A stretch of DNA of 64,000 nucleotides from Cellulomonas sp. P24. Its GTDB lineage: Bacteria; Actinomycetota; Actinomycetes; Actinomycetales; Cellulomonadaceae. Below, piece after piece: positions 9,675-18,788 of the stretch. The notes beneath the pieces were generated by a model. That model saw only the letters and a list, made by a program, of their open reading frames with translations, had not been told where the DNA came from and did no database searches. The translations under genes were made by a program, and so were the position numbers. Within the stretch, counting starts at the first letter, position 1. Each line of letters opens with the position of its first letter. The stretch covers positions 4,333,452 to 4,397,451 of the forward strand of contig NZ_JAJDFX010000002.1 of NCBI RefSeq assembly GCF_024704385.1. Reading direction: 5' to 3'.

Positions 9675-11147
9675 TCAGTTGCCGGTGAGCTTCTCCCGCA
9701 GTGCGGCGAGCGCCTCGTCCGAGGCGAGCGTCCCGGTGGCCTCCTCGACCGGCGGAGCCGACGAGTAGGTCGACGCCACAGCGCCGGTCTCGACGCCGTT
9801 GGCAGCGTCCGCGTCGGCCTTGCTGGCCTCGGCGACCTGCTTGCGGTGCGCCTCCCAGCGCTCGTGGGCCTGCGCGTACTGCGCCTCCCACACCTCGCGC
9901 TGCGCCTCGAAGCCCTCGAGCCACTCGTTCGTGGCCGGGTCGAAGCCCTCGGGGTACTTGTAGTTGCCCTGCTCGTCGTACTCGGCGGCCATGCCGTACA
10001 GCGCCGGGTCGAAGTCCTCGCTCGTGAGGTCGACACCCTCGTTTGCCTGCTTCAGCGACAGCGAGATCCGCCGGCGCTCGAGGTCGATGTCGATGACCTT
10101 GACGAAGACGTCGTCGCCCACCTGCACGACCTGCTCCGGGATCTCGACGTGGCGAACGGCGAGCTCGGAGATGTGCACCAGGCCCTCGATGCCGTCCTCG
10201 ACGCGCACGAACGCACCGAACGGGACGAGCTTGGTGACCTTGCCGGGGACGACCTGCCCGATGGCGTGCGTCCGGGCGAAGGCCTGCCACGGGTCTTCCT
10301 GCGTCGCCTTGAGCGACAGCGAGACACGCTCGCGGTCGAAGTCGACGTCGAGGACCTCGACGGTGACCTCCTGGCCCACCTCGACGACCTCGCTCGGGTG
10401 GTCGATGTGCTTCCAGGAGAGCTCGGACACGTGCACGAGCCCGTCCACGCCGCCCAGGTCCACGAAGGCACCGAAGTTGACGATCGAGGACACGACACCG
10501 GGCCGGACCTGGCCCTTCTGCAGGGTCTGCAGGAAGGTCGACCGCACCTCGGACTGCGTCTGCTCGAGCCACGCACGGCGCGACAGGACGACGTTGTTGC
10601 GGTTCTTGTCGAGCTCGATGATCTTGGCCTCGATCTCCTTGCCGACGTACGGCTGGAGGTCGCGGACGCGACGCATCTCGACGAGCGACGCCGGCAGGAA
10701 GCCGCGCAGACCGATGTCGAGGATCAGGCCGCCCTTGACGACCTCGATGACCGTGCCGGTGACGACACCGTCCTCTTCCTTGATCTTCTCGATCGTGCCC
10801 CAGGCGCGCTCGTACTGCGCACGCTTCTTGGACAGGATGAGGCGCCCTTCCTTGTCCTCCTTCTGGAGGACGAGGGCCTCGACCACGTCACCGACCGTGA
10901 CGACCTCTCCGGGGTCCACGTCGTGCTTGATGGACAGCTCGCGGGAAGGGATGACGCCTTCGGTCTTGTAGCCGATGTCGAGAAGGACCTCGTCGCGGTC
11001 CACCTTGACGATGGTTCCCTCGACGATGTCGCCATCGTTGAAGTACTTGATGGTGGCGTCGATCGCGGCGAGGAAGTCCTCCGCGGTACCGATGTCGTTG
11101 ATCGCGACCTGCGGCGTGGCGGGCTTCGCGGGGGTGGAGATGGTCAT
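9675..11147 (-). CDS. rpsA: 30S ribosomal protein S1
   Basis: A 490-residue actinobacterial S1 with four S1 RNA-binding repeats: residues about 40-110 (EGTIVKVDRDEVLLDIGYK), 125-195 (VTGTVIEVVKGGLILDIGL), 210-285 (VSSIVNFGAFVDLGGVDGL) and 295-370 (VTKLVPFGAFVRVEDGIEGL), each ending in a SLSLK-like strand. A low-complexity acidic tail follows, rich in W, E and A. It helps mRNA docking on the 30S subunit. The start MTISTPAKPATPQ is chosen over an upstream in-frame Met because it matches the usual N-terminus. A sigma-70-type promoter lies 164 bases upstream. Confidence 0.97.
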   Translation of the reverse strand: MTISTPAKPATPQVAINDIGTAEDFLAAIDATIKYFNDGDIVEGTIVKVDRDEVLLDIGYKTEGVIPSRELSIKHDVDPGEVVTVGDVVEALVLQKEDKEGRLILSKKRAQYERAWGTIEKIKEEDGVVTGTVIEVVKGGLILDIGLRGFLPASLVEMRRVRDLQPYVGKEIEAKIIELDKNRNNVVLSRRAWLEQTQSEVRSTFLQTLQKGQVRPGVVSSIVNFGAFVDLGGVDGLVHVSELSWKHIDHPSEVVEVGQEVTVEVLDVDFDRERVSLSLKATQEDPWQAFARTHAIGQVVPGKVTKLVPFGAFVRVEDGIEGLVHISELAVRHVEIPEQVVQVGDDVFVKVIDIDLERRRISLSLKQANEGVDLTSEDFDPALYGMAAEYDEQGNYKYPEGFDPATNEWLEGFEAQREVWEAQYAQAHERWEAHRKQVAEASKADADAANGVETGAVASTYSSAPPVEEATGTLASDEALAALREKLTGN

Positions 11148-11310
11148 TGAGTCTTGGGCTCCGATGCGGACAGGGACTAGGACGGTGAGGGTTGCGGATC
11201 TCGAGAACGGCACGGACCGCCAGCGAGGGCGACGCCCTCCCACGCACCGATCTCGGCCGGATCCGTGGACCAGGAAGAGGGCAGCCGTGAGACGTGCGAC
11301 ACCGCCGACT

Positions 11311-11340
11311 ATCCTATCGGCGGCGCAGCAGGCGGGTCAA
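11311..11340 (-). promoter_or_regulatory. Predicted sigma-70-type promoter of rpsA
   Basis: On the minus strand a -35 TTGACC (11340-11335) and a -10 TAGGAT (11316-11311) are separated by 18 bases. The -10 overlaps an inverted repeat (arms 11302-11308 and 11317-11323). The long leader of about 160 bases before the rpsA ATG leaves room for post-transcriptional control. The divergent methyltransferase gene starts at 11409. Confidence 0.6.
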
Positions 11341-11408
11341 AGCGGGTCCCCGGTCGGGACCGGGCCGTCCTCCGCAGCACTCCCCTGCCGGTTTGCCAGA
11401 CTGTCCCG

Positions 11409-12254
11409 GTGACCGACGACGACCGTGGACGACTTGCACGTGCCGGCTACCTGGACGTGCCCGACGCGACCGGCGGCAGAGCCGGCCGATCCTGGTGGGA
11501 CGCGAACGCCGCAGACTACCTGGCCGAGCACGGCGACTTCCTCGGCGACGTCGACTTCTGCTGGTGCCCCGAGGGCCTGCGGGAGGTCGATGCGCAGCTC
11601 CTCGGTGCCACCGGCGACGTCGCGCGCCGTCGGGTCCTCGAGGTCGGTGCGGGCGCCGCCCAGTGCTCGCGATGGTTGCGTCACCAGTCGCCGGGCGGCG
11701 CCGGGGAGATCGTCGCCACGGACGTCTCCGCCGGCATGCTGGCCAGCGCAGCCGCGATCGACCGGCGCACGGGGCGTGCGACCCCTGCCGTGCAGGCGGA
11801 CGCCCGGCACCTTCCGTTCGCGGACGCCAGCTTCGACGTCGCGTTCACCGCGTTCGGTGCGCTCCCGTTCCTCCCCGACGCCGACCGGGTCCACCGTGAG
11901 GTCGCGCGGGTTCTCCGTCCCGGTGGTCGCTGGGTCTTCTCCGTGACCCACCCGATCCGGTGGGCGTTCCCCGACGACCCCGGGACCGGCGGGCTGACGG
12001 CGAACCGCTCGTACTTCGACCGGCGCCCGTACGTCGAGCTCGACGACGCCGGCCGGGTCCTCTACGCGGAGTACCACCGGACGCTGGGCGACCACGTCGC
12101 CGAGGTCGCCTCCGCCGGGTTCATGATCGACCGGGTCGTCGAGCCGGCGTGGCCGGACGGTCACGACCAGGTCTGGGGAGGCTGGGGCCCCGTGCGCGGA
12201 GCGCTCCTCCCTGGGACGGCGATCTTCGTGACGCATCTCGTCGGGGCGCCGTAG
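11409..12254 (+). CDS. Class I SAM-dependent methyltransferase
   Basis: A 281-residue Rossmann-fold methyltransferase. Motif I is VLEVGAGAAQCSRWL, followed by the acidic ATDVSAGML turn, a QADARHLPFADASFDVAFT motif II/III region and VLRPGGRWVFSVTHP. The N-terminus RSWWDANAADYLAEHGDFLG and the WCPEGLREVDAQLLG segment are typical of a conserved actinobacterial group found beside polA and rpsA; its substrate is unknown. The GTG start is chosen because it begins the conserved region; an upstream in-frame ATG would add 48 residues without similarity to family proteins. Confidence 0.88.
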   Translation: MTDDDRGRLARAGYLDVPDATGGRAGRSWWDANAADYLAEHGDFLGDVDFCWCPEGLREVDAQLLGATGDVARRRVLEVGAGAAQCSRWLRHQSPGGAGEIVATDVSAGMLASAAAIDRRTGRATPAVQADARHLPFADASFDVAFTAFGALPFLPDADRVHREVARVLRPGGRWVFSVTHPIRWAFPDDPGTGGLTANRSYFDRRPYVELDDAGRVLYAEYHRTLGDHVAEVASAGFMIDRVVEPAWPDGHDQVWGGWGPVRGALLPGTAIFVTHLVGAP

Positions 12255-12294
12255 CCGCACCCGGATCGACCCGCACCTGCCCGACTGCGAGGGG

Positions 12295-14988
12295 TCAGTG
12301 GCCCGCGTCGTGCCAGGTGCTCCCGACCCCGACCGACACGTCGAGCGGGACCGACAGCTCCGCGGCCGAGCCCATCTGGGTGCGGACGATCTCCTCGACC
12401 TCGTCCCGCTCGCCCGGGCCGACCTCGAGCACGAGCTCGTCGTGCACCTGGAGCAGCAGGCGCGAGGCGAGCCCGCGAGCGGCCAGCTCGCGTTCGACCC
12501 CGAGCATCGCGACCTTGATGAGGTCGGCGGCACTTCCCTGGATGGGGGCGTTGAGCGCCATCCGCTCCGCCATCTCGCGACGTTGACGGTTGTCGCTCGT
12601 GAGGTCCGGCAGGTACCGGCGGCGCCCGAGGATCGTCGCGGTGTACCCCGTCGCGCGCGCCTCCTCGACGACACCGGTCAGGTACTCGCGCACTCCACCG
12701 AACCGGGAGAAGTAGTCCGCCATGAGCGCGGAGGCCTCGCCGACGTCGATCCCGAGCTGCTTCGAGAGACCGAACGACGACAGCCCGTACGCCAGACCGT
12801 AGGACATCGCCTTGATCTTCGAGCGCATCGCCGGCGTGACGTCGCCGGTCGGCACGCCGAAGACCCGTGACGCGACATAGCTGTGGAGGTCCTCGCCCGA
12901 CCGGAACGCCGAGATCAGCCCCTCGTCCCCGGAGAGGTGCGCCATGATGCGCATCTCGATCTGGCTGTAGTCGGCCGTCAGCAGGGTCTCGTAGCCGTCG
13001 CCGACGACAAAGGCGCGACGGATCCGACGCCCGGCCTCGGTGCGGATCGGGATGTTCTGAAGGTTGGGATCGGTCGAGGACAGCCGACCGGTGGCCGCGA
13101 TCGTCTGCTGGAACGTCGTGTGGATCCGCCCGTCGTCGGCGACCGAGCGAAGCAGGCCGTCCACCGTCTGGCGCAGGCGGATCGCGTCCCGGTGCTCGAG
13201 GAGATGCTGGAGGAACGGGTGCTCGGTGCGCGCGTAGAGCTCGGTGAGCGCTGCGGCGTCGGTGGTGTATCCCGTCTTGATCTTCTTGGTCCTCGGCATG
13301 CCGAGCTGGTCGAAGAGCACCTCCTGCAGCTGCTTCGGTGAGCCCAGGTTCACCTCGCGGTCGATCACCGCGTACGCCTGCGAGGCGGCGGCCGTGACCT
13401 GGCCGTCGAAGTGCGACTCGAGCTCACGCAGGTAGTCGACGTCGGCAGCGATGCCACGCTTCTCCATCCGCGCGAGCACGTACACGAGCGGGAGCTCGAG
13501 CTCGTCCATCAGCAGGCGACCGCCACGGTCGACGAGATCCGCGCCGAGGACCTCGGCGAGCTCGACGACCGTGTTCGCCCGGGCCTCTGCCTTCTGGTCG
13601 ACATCGGCGCCGTCGAGCTCGAGATCCAGCGCCCCCTGCGAGCCCGTCGCCGACACGGCGTCGTCCGCCCGCAGCTCCCGGTGCAGGTACCGGACCGAGA
13701 GGTCGGCGAGGTCGTAGGTGCGCTGGTCGGGGTGGCACAGGTAGGCCGCGAGCTCGGTGTCGATCACCACACCGTCGAGCACCATCCCCCGTCCGGACAG
13801 CGCGTGCCACGCGGCCTTCGTGCCGTGGACCACCTTGTGCGCCGTGTCGGCTGCGAGCCAGTCGGCCAGTGCCGCCTCGTCCACGGGCGCGACGGTCGTG
13901 AGGTCCACGGTCACGGCGTGCCCGGCGTCGTCGGAGACCGCGACGCCCCAGGCGTCCCCGCCCGCCGGCGCGGAGATCCCGCGGACGTCGAGCCCCAGAC
14001 GCCTGCCGGCCCGATGCGCCAACCACGGCCCCAGCTCCCCGCGGGCGAGGACGTCGTGGGTGAGCTCGGGTCCCGCCGCCTCGGGTGCCTGGTCCGACGG
14101 GAGCATCGCGAAGAGCCGGTCGCGCAGCGTCCGGAACTGCAACGCGTCGAACACCCGGTGCATCGCCTCGCGGTCCCACGGCTGCACCGCGAGGTCCTCG
14201 GGCCTGACGGGCAGCTCGACGTCGGTCAGGAGCGCGTTGAGCCGACGGTTCAGCCGTACCTGGTCGAGGTGCGCACGCAGAGACTCGCCCGCCTTGCCGG
14301 TGATCCGATCTGCCTCGGCGAGGATCGTGTCCAGGTCCCCGTGCGCCGCGATCCACTTCGCCGCGGTCTTCGGGCCGACACCGGGGACGCCGGGCAGGTT
14401 GTCGCTCGTCTCCCCCACCAGTGCTGCGAGCTCGGGGTACTGCTCCGGCGCGACGCCGTACTTCGCCTGCACGGCCTCCGGGGTCATGCGTGCGAGCTCC
14501 GACACCCCTCGCACCGGGTACAGGACGGTCACGGTCTCACGGACGAGCTGGAAGCAGTCGCGGTCTCCCGAGCAGATCAGGACGTCCATGCCTGCGTCGC
14601 GTCCCTGGGTCGCGAGGGTGGCCAGGATGTCGTCCGCCTCGAAGTTGTCCTTCTCGAGGTGCGGGATCCGCAGGCTGCCGAGCACCTCCTGGATCAGGGG
14701 GACCTGCCCTCGGAAGGCCGGGGGCGTCTCGTCGCGCGTGCCCTTGTACTCCGCGTACTCCTCGGTGCGGAACGTGGCGTGACCCGCGTCGAACGCGACC
14801 GCGACGTGCGTCGGCTTCTCCTCGGCGATGAGCTTCGTCAACATCGACGTGAAGCCGTAGACGGCGTTCGTCGGTTCGCCCGTGGTCGTCGCGAAGTTCT
14901 CGACGGGCAGGGCGAAGAACGCCCTGAAGGCCATCGAGTGGCCGTCGATCAGCAGCAGGCGGGGCCGGGTTCGCTCGTCGTCGCTCAC
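12295..14988 (-). CDS. polA: DNA polymerase I
   Basis: An 897-residue family A polymerase for repair and Okazaki-fragment processing. The N-terminal 5' nuclease domain is complete (LLLIDGHSMAFRAFFALP, with LICSGDRDCFQLV and the H3TH segment ETSDNLPGVPGVGPKTAAKW). The middle 3'-5' exonuclease-like domain (about 300-480) shows no clear DED-D residues, as in other actinobacterial PolA, so proofreading is probably absent. The polymerase domain has motif A DYSQIEMRIMAHLSGDEGL, the O-helix RSKIKAMSYGLAYG, and motif C in VHDELVLEV. The start faces the thioesterase gene across only 18 bases, so the two promoters must overlap coding sequence. Confidence 0.98.
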   Translation of the reverse strand: MSDDERTRPRLLLIDGHSMAFRAFFALPVENFATTTGEPTNAVYGFTSMLTKLIAEEKPTHVAVAFDAGHATFRTEEYAEYKGTRDETPPAFRGQVPLIQEVLGSLRIPHLEKDNFEADDILATLATQGRDAGMDVLICSGDRDCFQLVRETVTVLYPVRGVSELARMTPEAVQAKYGVAPEQYPELAALVGETSDNLPGVPGVGPKTAAKWIAAHGDLDTILAEADRITGKAGESLRAHLDQVRLNRRLNALLTDVELPVRPEDLAVQPWDREAMHRVFDALQFRTLRDRLFAMLPSDQAPEAAGPELTHDVLARGELGPWLAHRAGRRLGLDVRGISAPAGGDAWGVAVSDDAGHAVTVDLTTVAPVDEAALADWLAADTAHKVVHGTKAAWHALSGRGMVLDGVVIDTELAAYLCHPDQRTYDLADLSVRYLHRELRADDAVSATGSQGALDLELDGADVDQKAEARANTVVELAEVLGADLVDRGGRLLMDELELPLVYVLARMEKRGIAADVDYLRELESHFDGQVTAAASQAYAVIDREVNLGSPKQLQEVLFDQLGMPRTKKIKTGYTTDAAALTELYARTEHPFLQHLLEHRDAIRLRQTVDGLLRSVADDGRIHTTFQQTIAATGRLSSTDPNLQNIPIRTEAGRRIRRAFVVGDGYETLLTADYSQIEMRIMAHLSGDEGLISAFRSGEDLHSYVASRVFGVPTGDVTPAMRSKIKAMSYGLAYGLSSFGLSKQLGIDVGEASALMADYFSRFGGVREYLTGVVEEARATGYTATILGRRRYLPDLTSDNRQRREMAERMALNAPIQGSAADLIKVAMLGVERELAARGLASRLLLQVHDELVLEVGPGERDEVEEIVRTQMGSAAELSVPLDVSVGVGSTWHDAGH

Positions 14989-15006
14989 GGTGTCAACCTA
15001 TCTGCC

Positions 15007-15423
15007 ATGACTGACGCGAGCCCGACCAGCCCCGACACGACCTCCGTTCCCGTCCGACTCGTCGACCGGCTCGGCATCCACCTCGTCGAGGTGAGTGCGC
15101 AGCGGGCAGTCGGCACGATGCCCGTGGAGGGCAACACCCAGCCGTACGGTCTCCTGCACGGCGGTGCCACAGCCGCACTTGCCGAGACACTGGGGTCCTA
15201 CGCCGCAGCCGCGCATGCCGGCCCAGGGCGGCATGCCGTGGGGATCGAGCTCAGTGCGACGCACCACCGGTCGGCGCGCGCAGGAATCGTGACCGGGACC
15301 GCCACGGCGATCCACCTCGGTCGCAGCACCGCGACCTACGAGATCGTCGTGCTCGACCCCGAGTCGAGGCGGCTCTGCACGGCTCGCCTCACGTGCATGC
15401 TGATCGACGACCGCACCGACTGA
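15007..15423 (+). CDS. PaaI-type hotdog-fold thioesterase
   Basis: A 138-residue hotdog protein. The helix motif YGLLHGGATAALAETLGS contains the HGG typical of PaaI/YbaW-type acyl-CoA thioesterases, and the following VGIELSATHHRSARAG strand supports this. It likely hydrolyses an aryl- or acyl-CoA in the cytoplasm. A thioesterase next to polA is common in actinobacteria. Its 3' end overlaps the oppositely oriented GNAT gene by 88 bases if that gene uses its full frame. Confidence 0.88.
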   Translation: MTDASPTSPDTTSVPVRLVDRLGIHLVEVSAQRAVGTMPVEGNTQPYGLLHGGATAALAETLGSYAAAAHAGPGRHAVGIELSATHHRSARAGIVTGTATAIHLGRSTATYEIVVLDPESRRLCTARLTCMLIDDRTD

Positions 15424-16052
15424 TCGCGGACGGCCGGCTCTGGCGGGACGGCCGCGCTGCTCTCGGTGGCCAGCATCGCCGAACGCACCTGACGGCGCCG
15501 CGCGATGAGGTCCTCCAGACCACGGGCGTTCGCCCGGCGCTCCACGGTCGTGCGTGCCCCTTCGCTCGCGAGGCGACGCTGGAGAGCCTGTGTCGTCACC
15601 ACCCGATGTGCTGCTGCAGGGGCGAAACCGAGCCGGGCGAGGAAGCGCTGCATCCCCCGCGCACCAGGCAACGGTGCCGAGTACACGTCCGTCGCGCCGT
15701 GCTGCTCGGCGACGGCGAGGGCACTGGCGATGAGCGCGTGCCCGACCCCGCGCCGGCGGTGCTCCTTGTCCACGTACACCGCTTCGACGTGCAGCGCGAC
15801 CTGGTCGGTGAACGGCGTCGGACCCACGACACGCCCGAGGAGAAGCCCGGAGACATGACCGTCGAGCGCTCCGACGAGGATCTGGCCACCAGGGCTGGCG
15901 ATGAGCGCGGCGAGCTGGGTGTGGAGTCGCGTCGCGTCGTCCGAGCACAGCTGCGAACCGGCCCCCGACTCCGCCCGCGCCGCCAGGCACAACGACACCA
16001 GGGCGGGAAGATCCTCTGCACCTGCCTGCCATGCCTGCACTCCAGGACGCAC
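15336..16052 (-). CDS. GNAT-family N-acetyltransferase
   Basis: A 238-residue GNAT protein. The acetyl-CoA-binding motif A lies in VEAVYVDKEHRRRGVGHALI, preceded by ILVGALDGHVSGLLLGRVVG and followed by the motif B segment PGARGMQRFLARLGFAP. The substrate is unknown. The second of two close GTG codons is chosen as start because GAGGAGG lies nine bases upstream of it, while the first is only three bases away. The last 40 or so residues overlap the convergent thioesterase gene and may be dispensable. It is divergent from the Liv operon. Confidence 0.8.
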   Translation of the reverse strand: MRPGVQAWQAGAEDLPALVSLCLAARAESGAGSQLCSDDATRLHTQLAALIASPGGQILVGALDGHVSGLLLGRVVGPTPFTDQVALHVEAVYVDKEHRRRGVGHALIASALAVAEQHGATDVYSAPLPGARGMQRFLARLGFAPAAAHRVVTTQALQRRLASEGARTTVERRANARGLEDLIARRRQVRSAMLATESSAAVPPEPAVRDQSVRSSISMHVRRAVQSRLDSGSSTTIS

Positions 16053-16403
16053 GTGCACGAGCCTCCTCAGCGAGACATGATCTGTTGTCCTGACGGACGA
16101 TACGCCTTGCAGGCGGGTCCGGTCGATCAATGAACGGGTAATCGCAAATCGGACAGTTCGGACAGTAGCGGAATGGTGCGGTCCAGGAGATCGCCCGACC
16201 GGGTGAGACGCCGACGGGCCGCGCGCTACCGACCTGCAACGCGCCGAAACGCACCCGACACATTGCCCCTCTACTGTCCGTTTCACGCCCGAGCCCCTAT
16301 TGTCCATTCCACCTCGTAGGGCAGTGCCGCCGGAACGACGGCTCTGCTCTGCTGTCCGTGCAGTCCCGTCCCCGACGACGAGCCACCCGAACGGAGGTCC
16401 CGC
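16053..16403. other. 351-bp divergent promoter region, GNAT / liv operon
   Basis: No gene is seen. The stretch holds both promoters and a set of repeated octamer-like sites described separately. GGAGG sits eight bases before the livH GTG. The last 100 bases are rich in short pyrimidine tracts, and no clear -10/-35 pair could be assigned for either gene. Confidence 0.6.
16150..16312. promoter_or_regulatory. Repeated CGGACAGT-type sites upstream of livH
   Basis: CGGACAGT occurs twice in tandem, at 16150-16157 and 16159-16166. Its reverse complement occurs at 16273-16280 inside CTACTGTCCGTTTCAC (16271-16286), and a near copy CTATTGTCCATTCCAC lies at 16297-16312, sharing 13 of 16 positions. Two direct and two inverted sites around the promoter suggest a regulator that binds cooperatively or by looping. 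Which gene is controlled is not shown. Confidence 0.5.
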
Positions 16404-17792
16404 GTGCGTCTCGCACAGGTGAAGGACCAGACCCCCCATCGATGGGTGAGACGGCTGCTCGCCGTCGCCCTGACCGTGATCGCCCTCCCGACCATCTGGG
16501 CGGGCCCCGCGTCCGCAGCCACGTCCGAACCCTGCGTCGCCGACGCGACCCAGGGCTGCCTCGAGGGGTTCCTGCGGTCCCCGGAAGGGCAGCCCCTCGT
16601 CGGGGTGGTCCTCAAGGTCACCGACCCCTCGGGCAAGACGACGAGCGTCACCTCGGGCGACAACGGCAGCTGGTCCGCACCGGTCCCGGCAGACGGGGAG
16701 TACACGGTCCAGCTCGACGTGAGCACGTTGCCCGCAGGGCAGAAGGCCACGCCGGACAAGAATCCGCTCAAGACGCAGGCACGCGTCGGGTCCACGACCT
16801 CGCTGCTGTTCAGCCTCACGGCCGGCGGGGCGTCTGCGACCGCGGCACCGACGGGCACGGCGAGCCCGTCCACCGACTCGGAGGGCAACGCCACGTCCTC
16901 CGGTGGCGTGAGCTGGAACCGCGTCGTGCAGCAGGCGACGAGCGGGCTCATCTTCGGCCTGCTGCTCGCGCTCGCGTCGATCGGCCTGTCGCTGATCTAC
17001 GGGACCACGGGGCTCAGCAACTTCGCACACGGCGAGCAGGTCACCCTCGGAGGGATCCTCGCCTACGTCTTCTGCCAGCTCGTCGGGCTCCCACTGGTGC
17101 TCTCGGCGATCATCGCCGTGATCCTCGCGGCGGCGAGCGGCTGGGCCCAGGACGCATGGATCTGGCACCCGCTCCGCAAGCGCCGCATCGGCCCGACGCA
17201 GCAGATGATCGTCACCATCGGGTTGTCGATGGCGCTGCAGTACGGGTTCCAGTTCTTCTTCGGTGGTGACAAGCTCCGCATCGTCACGACGACGCCGGAG
17301 GTCATCACCGTCGGACCCGTCACGTTCACCAGGACGACCCTGATCTCGGTCGTCATCGCGATCGTCGCCCTCGGGGCCGTCTCGTACTTCCTGCTCGCCA
17401 CCCGGATCGGCCGGGCGACCCGCGCCGTGTCCGACAGCCCGGCCCTCGCGGCGGCGTCGGGCATCAGCGTGGAGAGCATCATCCGCATCGTCTGGACGCT
17501 CGGGGCCGGGCTCGCCGGGCTCGGCGGTGTCCTCATGGGGCTGTACCTCAACGCGACGAACTGGAACATGGGTGGCGCGATGCTTCTCCTCATGTTCTCG
17601 GCCGTGACGCTCGGCGGTCTCGGGGCGGCCTTCGGCGCCCTGGCCGGGTCACTCGTGATCGGGCTCGTCGTCGAGATGTCGAGCCTCGTGATCCCCAACG
17701 ACATGCGCTACGCCGGCGCACTTCTCATCCTCATCCTGGTGCTCCTCTTCAGGCCCCAGGGAATCCTCGGCCGTGCCGAGCGGATCGGCTAA
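16404..17792 (+). CDS. LivH-type branched-chain amino acid ABC permease with secreted N-terminal domain
   Basis: A 462-residue inner-membrane permease with an unusual front end. Residues 1-40 form a signal peptide (RRLLAVALTVIALPTIWAG then ASA), 45-135 look like a carboxypeptidase-regulatory or Ig-like beta domain (FLRSPEGQPLVGVVLKVTD), and 136-165 are a Thr/Ser/Ala linker. From 170 onward it is a normal LivH permease: LASIGLSLIYGTTGLSNFAH, a cytoplasmic AVSDSPALAAASGIS loop and LGGLGAAFGALAGSLVIG. A plain LivH is about 300 residues. The GTG start has GGAGG upstream. It heads a four-gene operon; livM starts nine bases after its stop. Confidence 0.92.
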   Translation: MRLAQVKDQTPHRWVRRLLAVALTVIALPTIWAGPASAATSEPCVADATQGCLEGFLRSPEGQPLVGVVLKVTDPSGKTTSVTSGDNGSWSAPVPADGEYTVQLDVSTLPAGQKATPDKNPLKTQARVGSTTSLLFSLTAGGASATAAPTGTASPSTDSEGNATSSGGVSWNRVVQQATSGLIFGLLLALASIGLSLIYGTTGLSNFAHGEQVTLGGILAYVFCQLVGLPLVLSAIIAVILAAASGWAQDAWIWHPLRKRRIGPTQQMIVTIGLSMALQYGFQFFFGGDKLRIVTTTPEVITVGPVTFTRTTLISVVIAIVALGAVSYFLLATRIGRATRAVSDSPALAAASGISVESIIRIVWTLGAGLAGLGGVLMGLYLNATNWNMGGAMLLLMFSAVTLGGLGAAFGALAGSLVIGLVVEMSSLVIPNDMRYAGALLILILVLLFRPQGILGRAERIG

Positions 17793-17801
17793 GGGAGACC
17801 C

Positions 17802-18788
17802 ATGGACTGGACACGGATCCTCACCAACGTCCTGGGCGAGATGATCGCCCCGACCACCGCGGCCTACGCGTTGGCTGCCGTCGGACTCAACATCCACTTC
17901 GGCCTCACAGGACTGCTCAACATGGGCCAGGCCGGCTTCATGCTGCTCGGGGCGTACGGCTTCGCGATCGCGACGATCGCGGGGTGGCCGCTCTGGGCCG
18001 CCGTCCTCGTCGCGATCGCCGCGTCCGCGCTCTTCGCCCTGCTGCTCGGCATCCCCACCCTCAAGCTGAGGGGCGACTACCTCGCGATCGTCACGATCGC
18101 CGCTGCGGAGATCGTCCGGCTCATCGGGCGTTCGACGGCGCTGACCTCGATCACCGGGGCGTCCTCCGGGCTCCGCGGCGACAGCTACAAGACGACGTTC
18201 CAGAACCTCTCGCCGTTCCCTGCCGGGACGACGACGATCGGCCCGTTCAGCTACTCGAACAACTTCTCGAACAGCTGGTGGATCCGGCTCGTCGGCTGGG
18301 CCCTGGTCCTGCTCGCGTGCCTGTTCGTCTACCTGCTGATCCGGAGCCCGTGGGGCCGGGTCCTCAAGGGCATCCGCGAGGACGAGGAGGCCGTGCGCTC
18401 GCTGGGCAAGAACGTCTTCGCGTACAAGATGCAGTCGCTCGTCCTCGGTGGCGTGATCGGTGCGATCGCGGGGATCATCTACGTGATGCCTCGAGCGGTC
18501 CAGCCCGACTCGATGGGCCGCCCGATGACGTTCTTCGTCTGGACGATCCTCTTGCTGGGCGGTGCCGCGACCGTGTTCGGGCCCGTCCTCGGGTCGATCA
18601 TCTTCTGGGCCGGACTGATGCTCATCAAGTCGGTCATGCGTGACGGGATCCCCGACACGTTCATCTCGTCCGGCCAGATCGAGCAGCTCGGCTGGGTCAT
18701 CGTCGGCGTCACGCTGATGCTGCTGGTGATCTTCCGACCACAAGGGGTCCTGGGGGACAAGAAGGAGCTGGCGATCAATGTCCGCTGA
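17802..18788 (+). CDS. LivM-type branched-chain amino acid ABC permease
   Basis: A 328-residue second permease subunit with about nine membrane segments. Family motifs are ALAAVGLNIHFGLTGLLNMG, PTLKLRGDYLAIVTIAAAE and the EAA-like loop WGRVLKGIREDEEAVRSLGK followed by YKMQSLVLGGVIGAIAG. It pairs with LivH to form the channel. It is preceded by GGGAGACCC, and its end overlaps livG by 11 bases, so translation is coupled. Confidence 0.94.
   Translation: MDWTRILTNVLGEMIAPTTAAYALAAVGLNIHFGLTGLLNMGQAGFMLLGAYGFAIATIAGWPLWAAVLVAIAASALFALLLGIPTLKLRGDYLAIVTIAAAEIVRLIGRSTALTSITGASSGLRGDSYKTTFQNLSPFPAGTTTIGPFSYSNNFSNSWWIRLVGWALVLLACLFVYLLIRSPWGRVLKGIREDEEAVRSLGKNVFAYKMQSLVLGGVIGAIAGIIYVMPRAVQPDSMGRPMTFFVWTILLLGGAATVFGPVLGSIIFWAGLMLIKSVMRDGIPDTFISSGQIEQLGWVIVGVTLMLLVIFRPQGVLGDKKELAINVR

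Noticed and set aside
13411..15006. Long plus-strand frame leading into the thioesterase gene
   Set aside because: The part before 15007 is antisense to polA; only the last 138 codons encode the hotdog protein.
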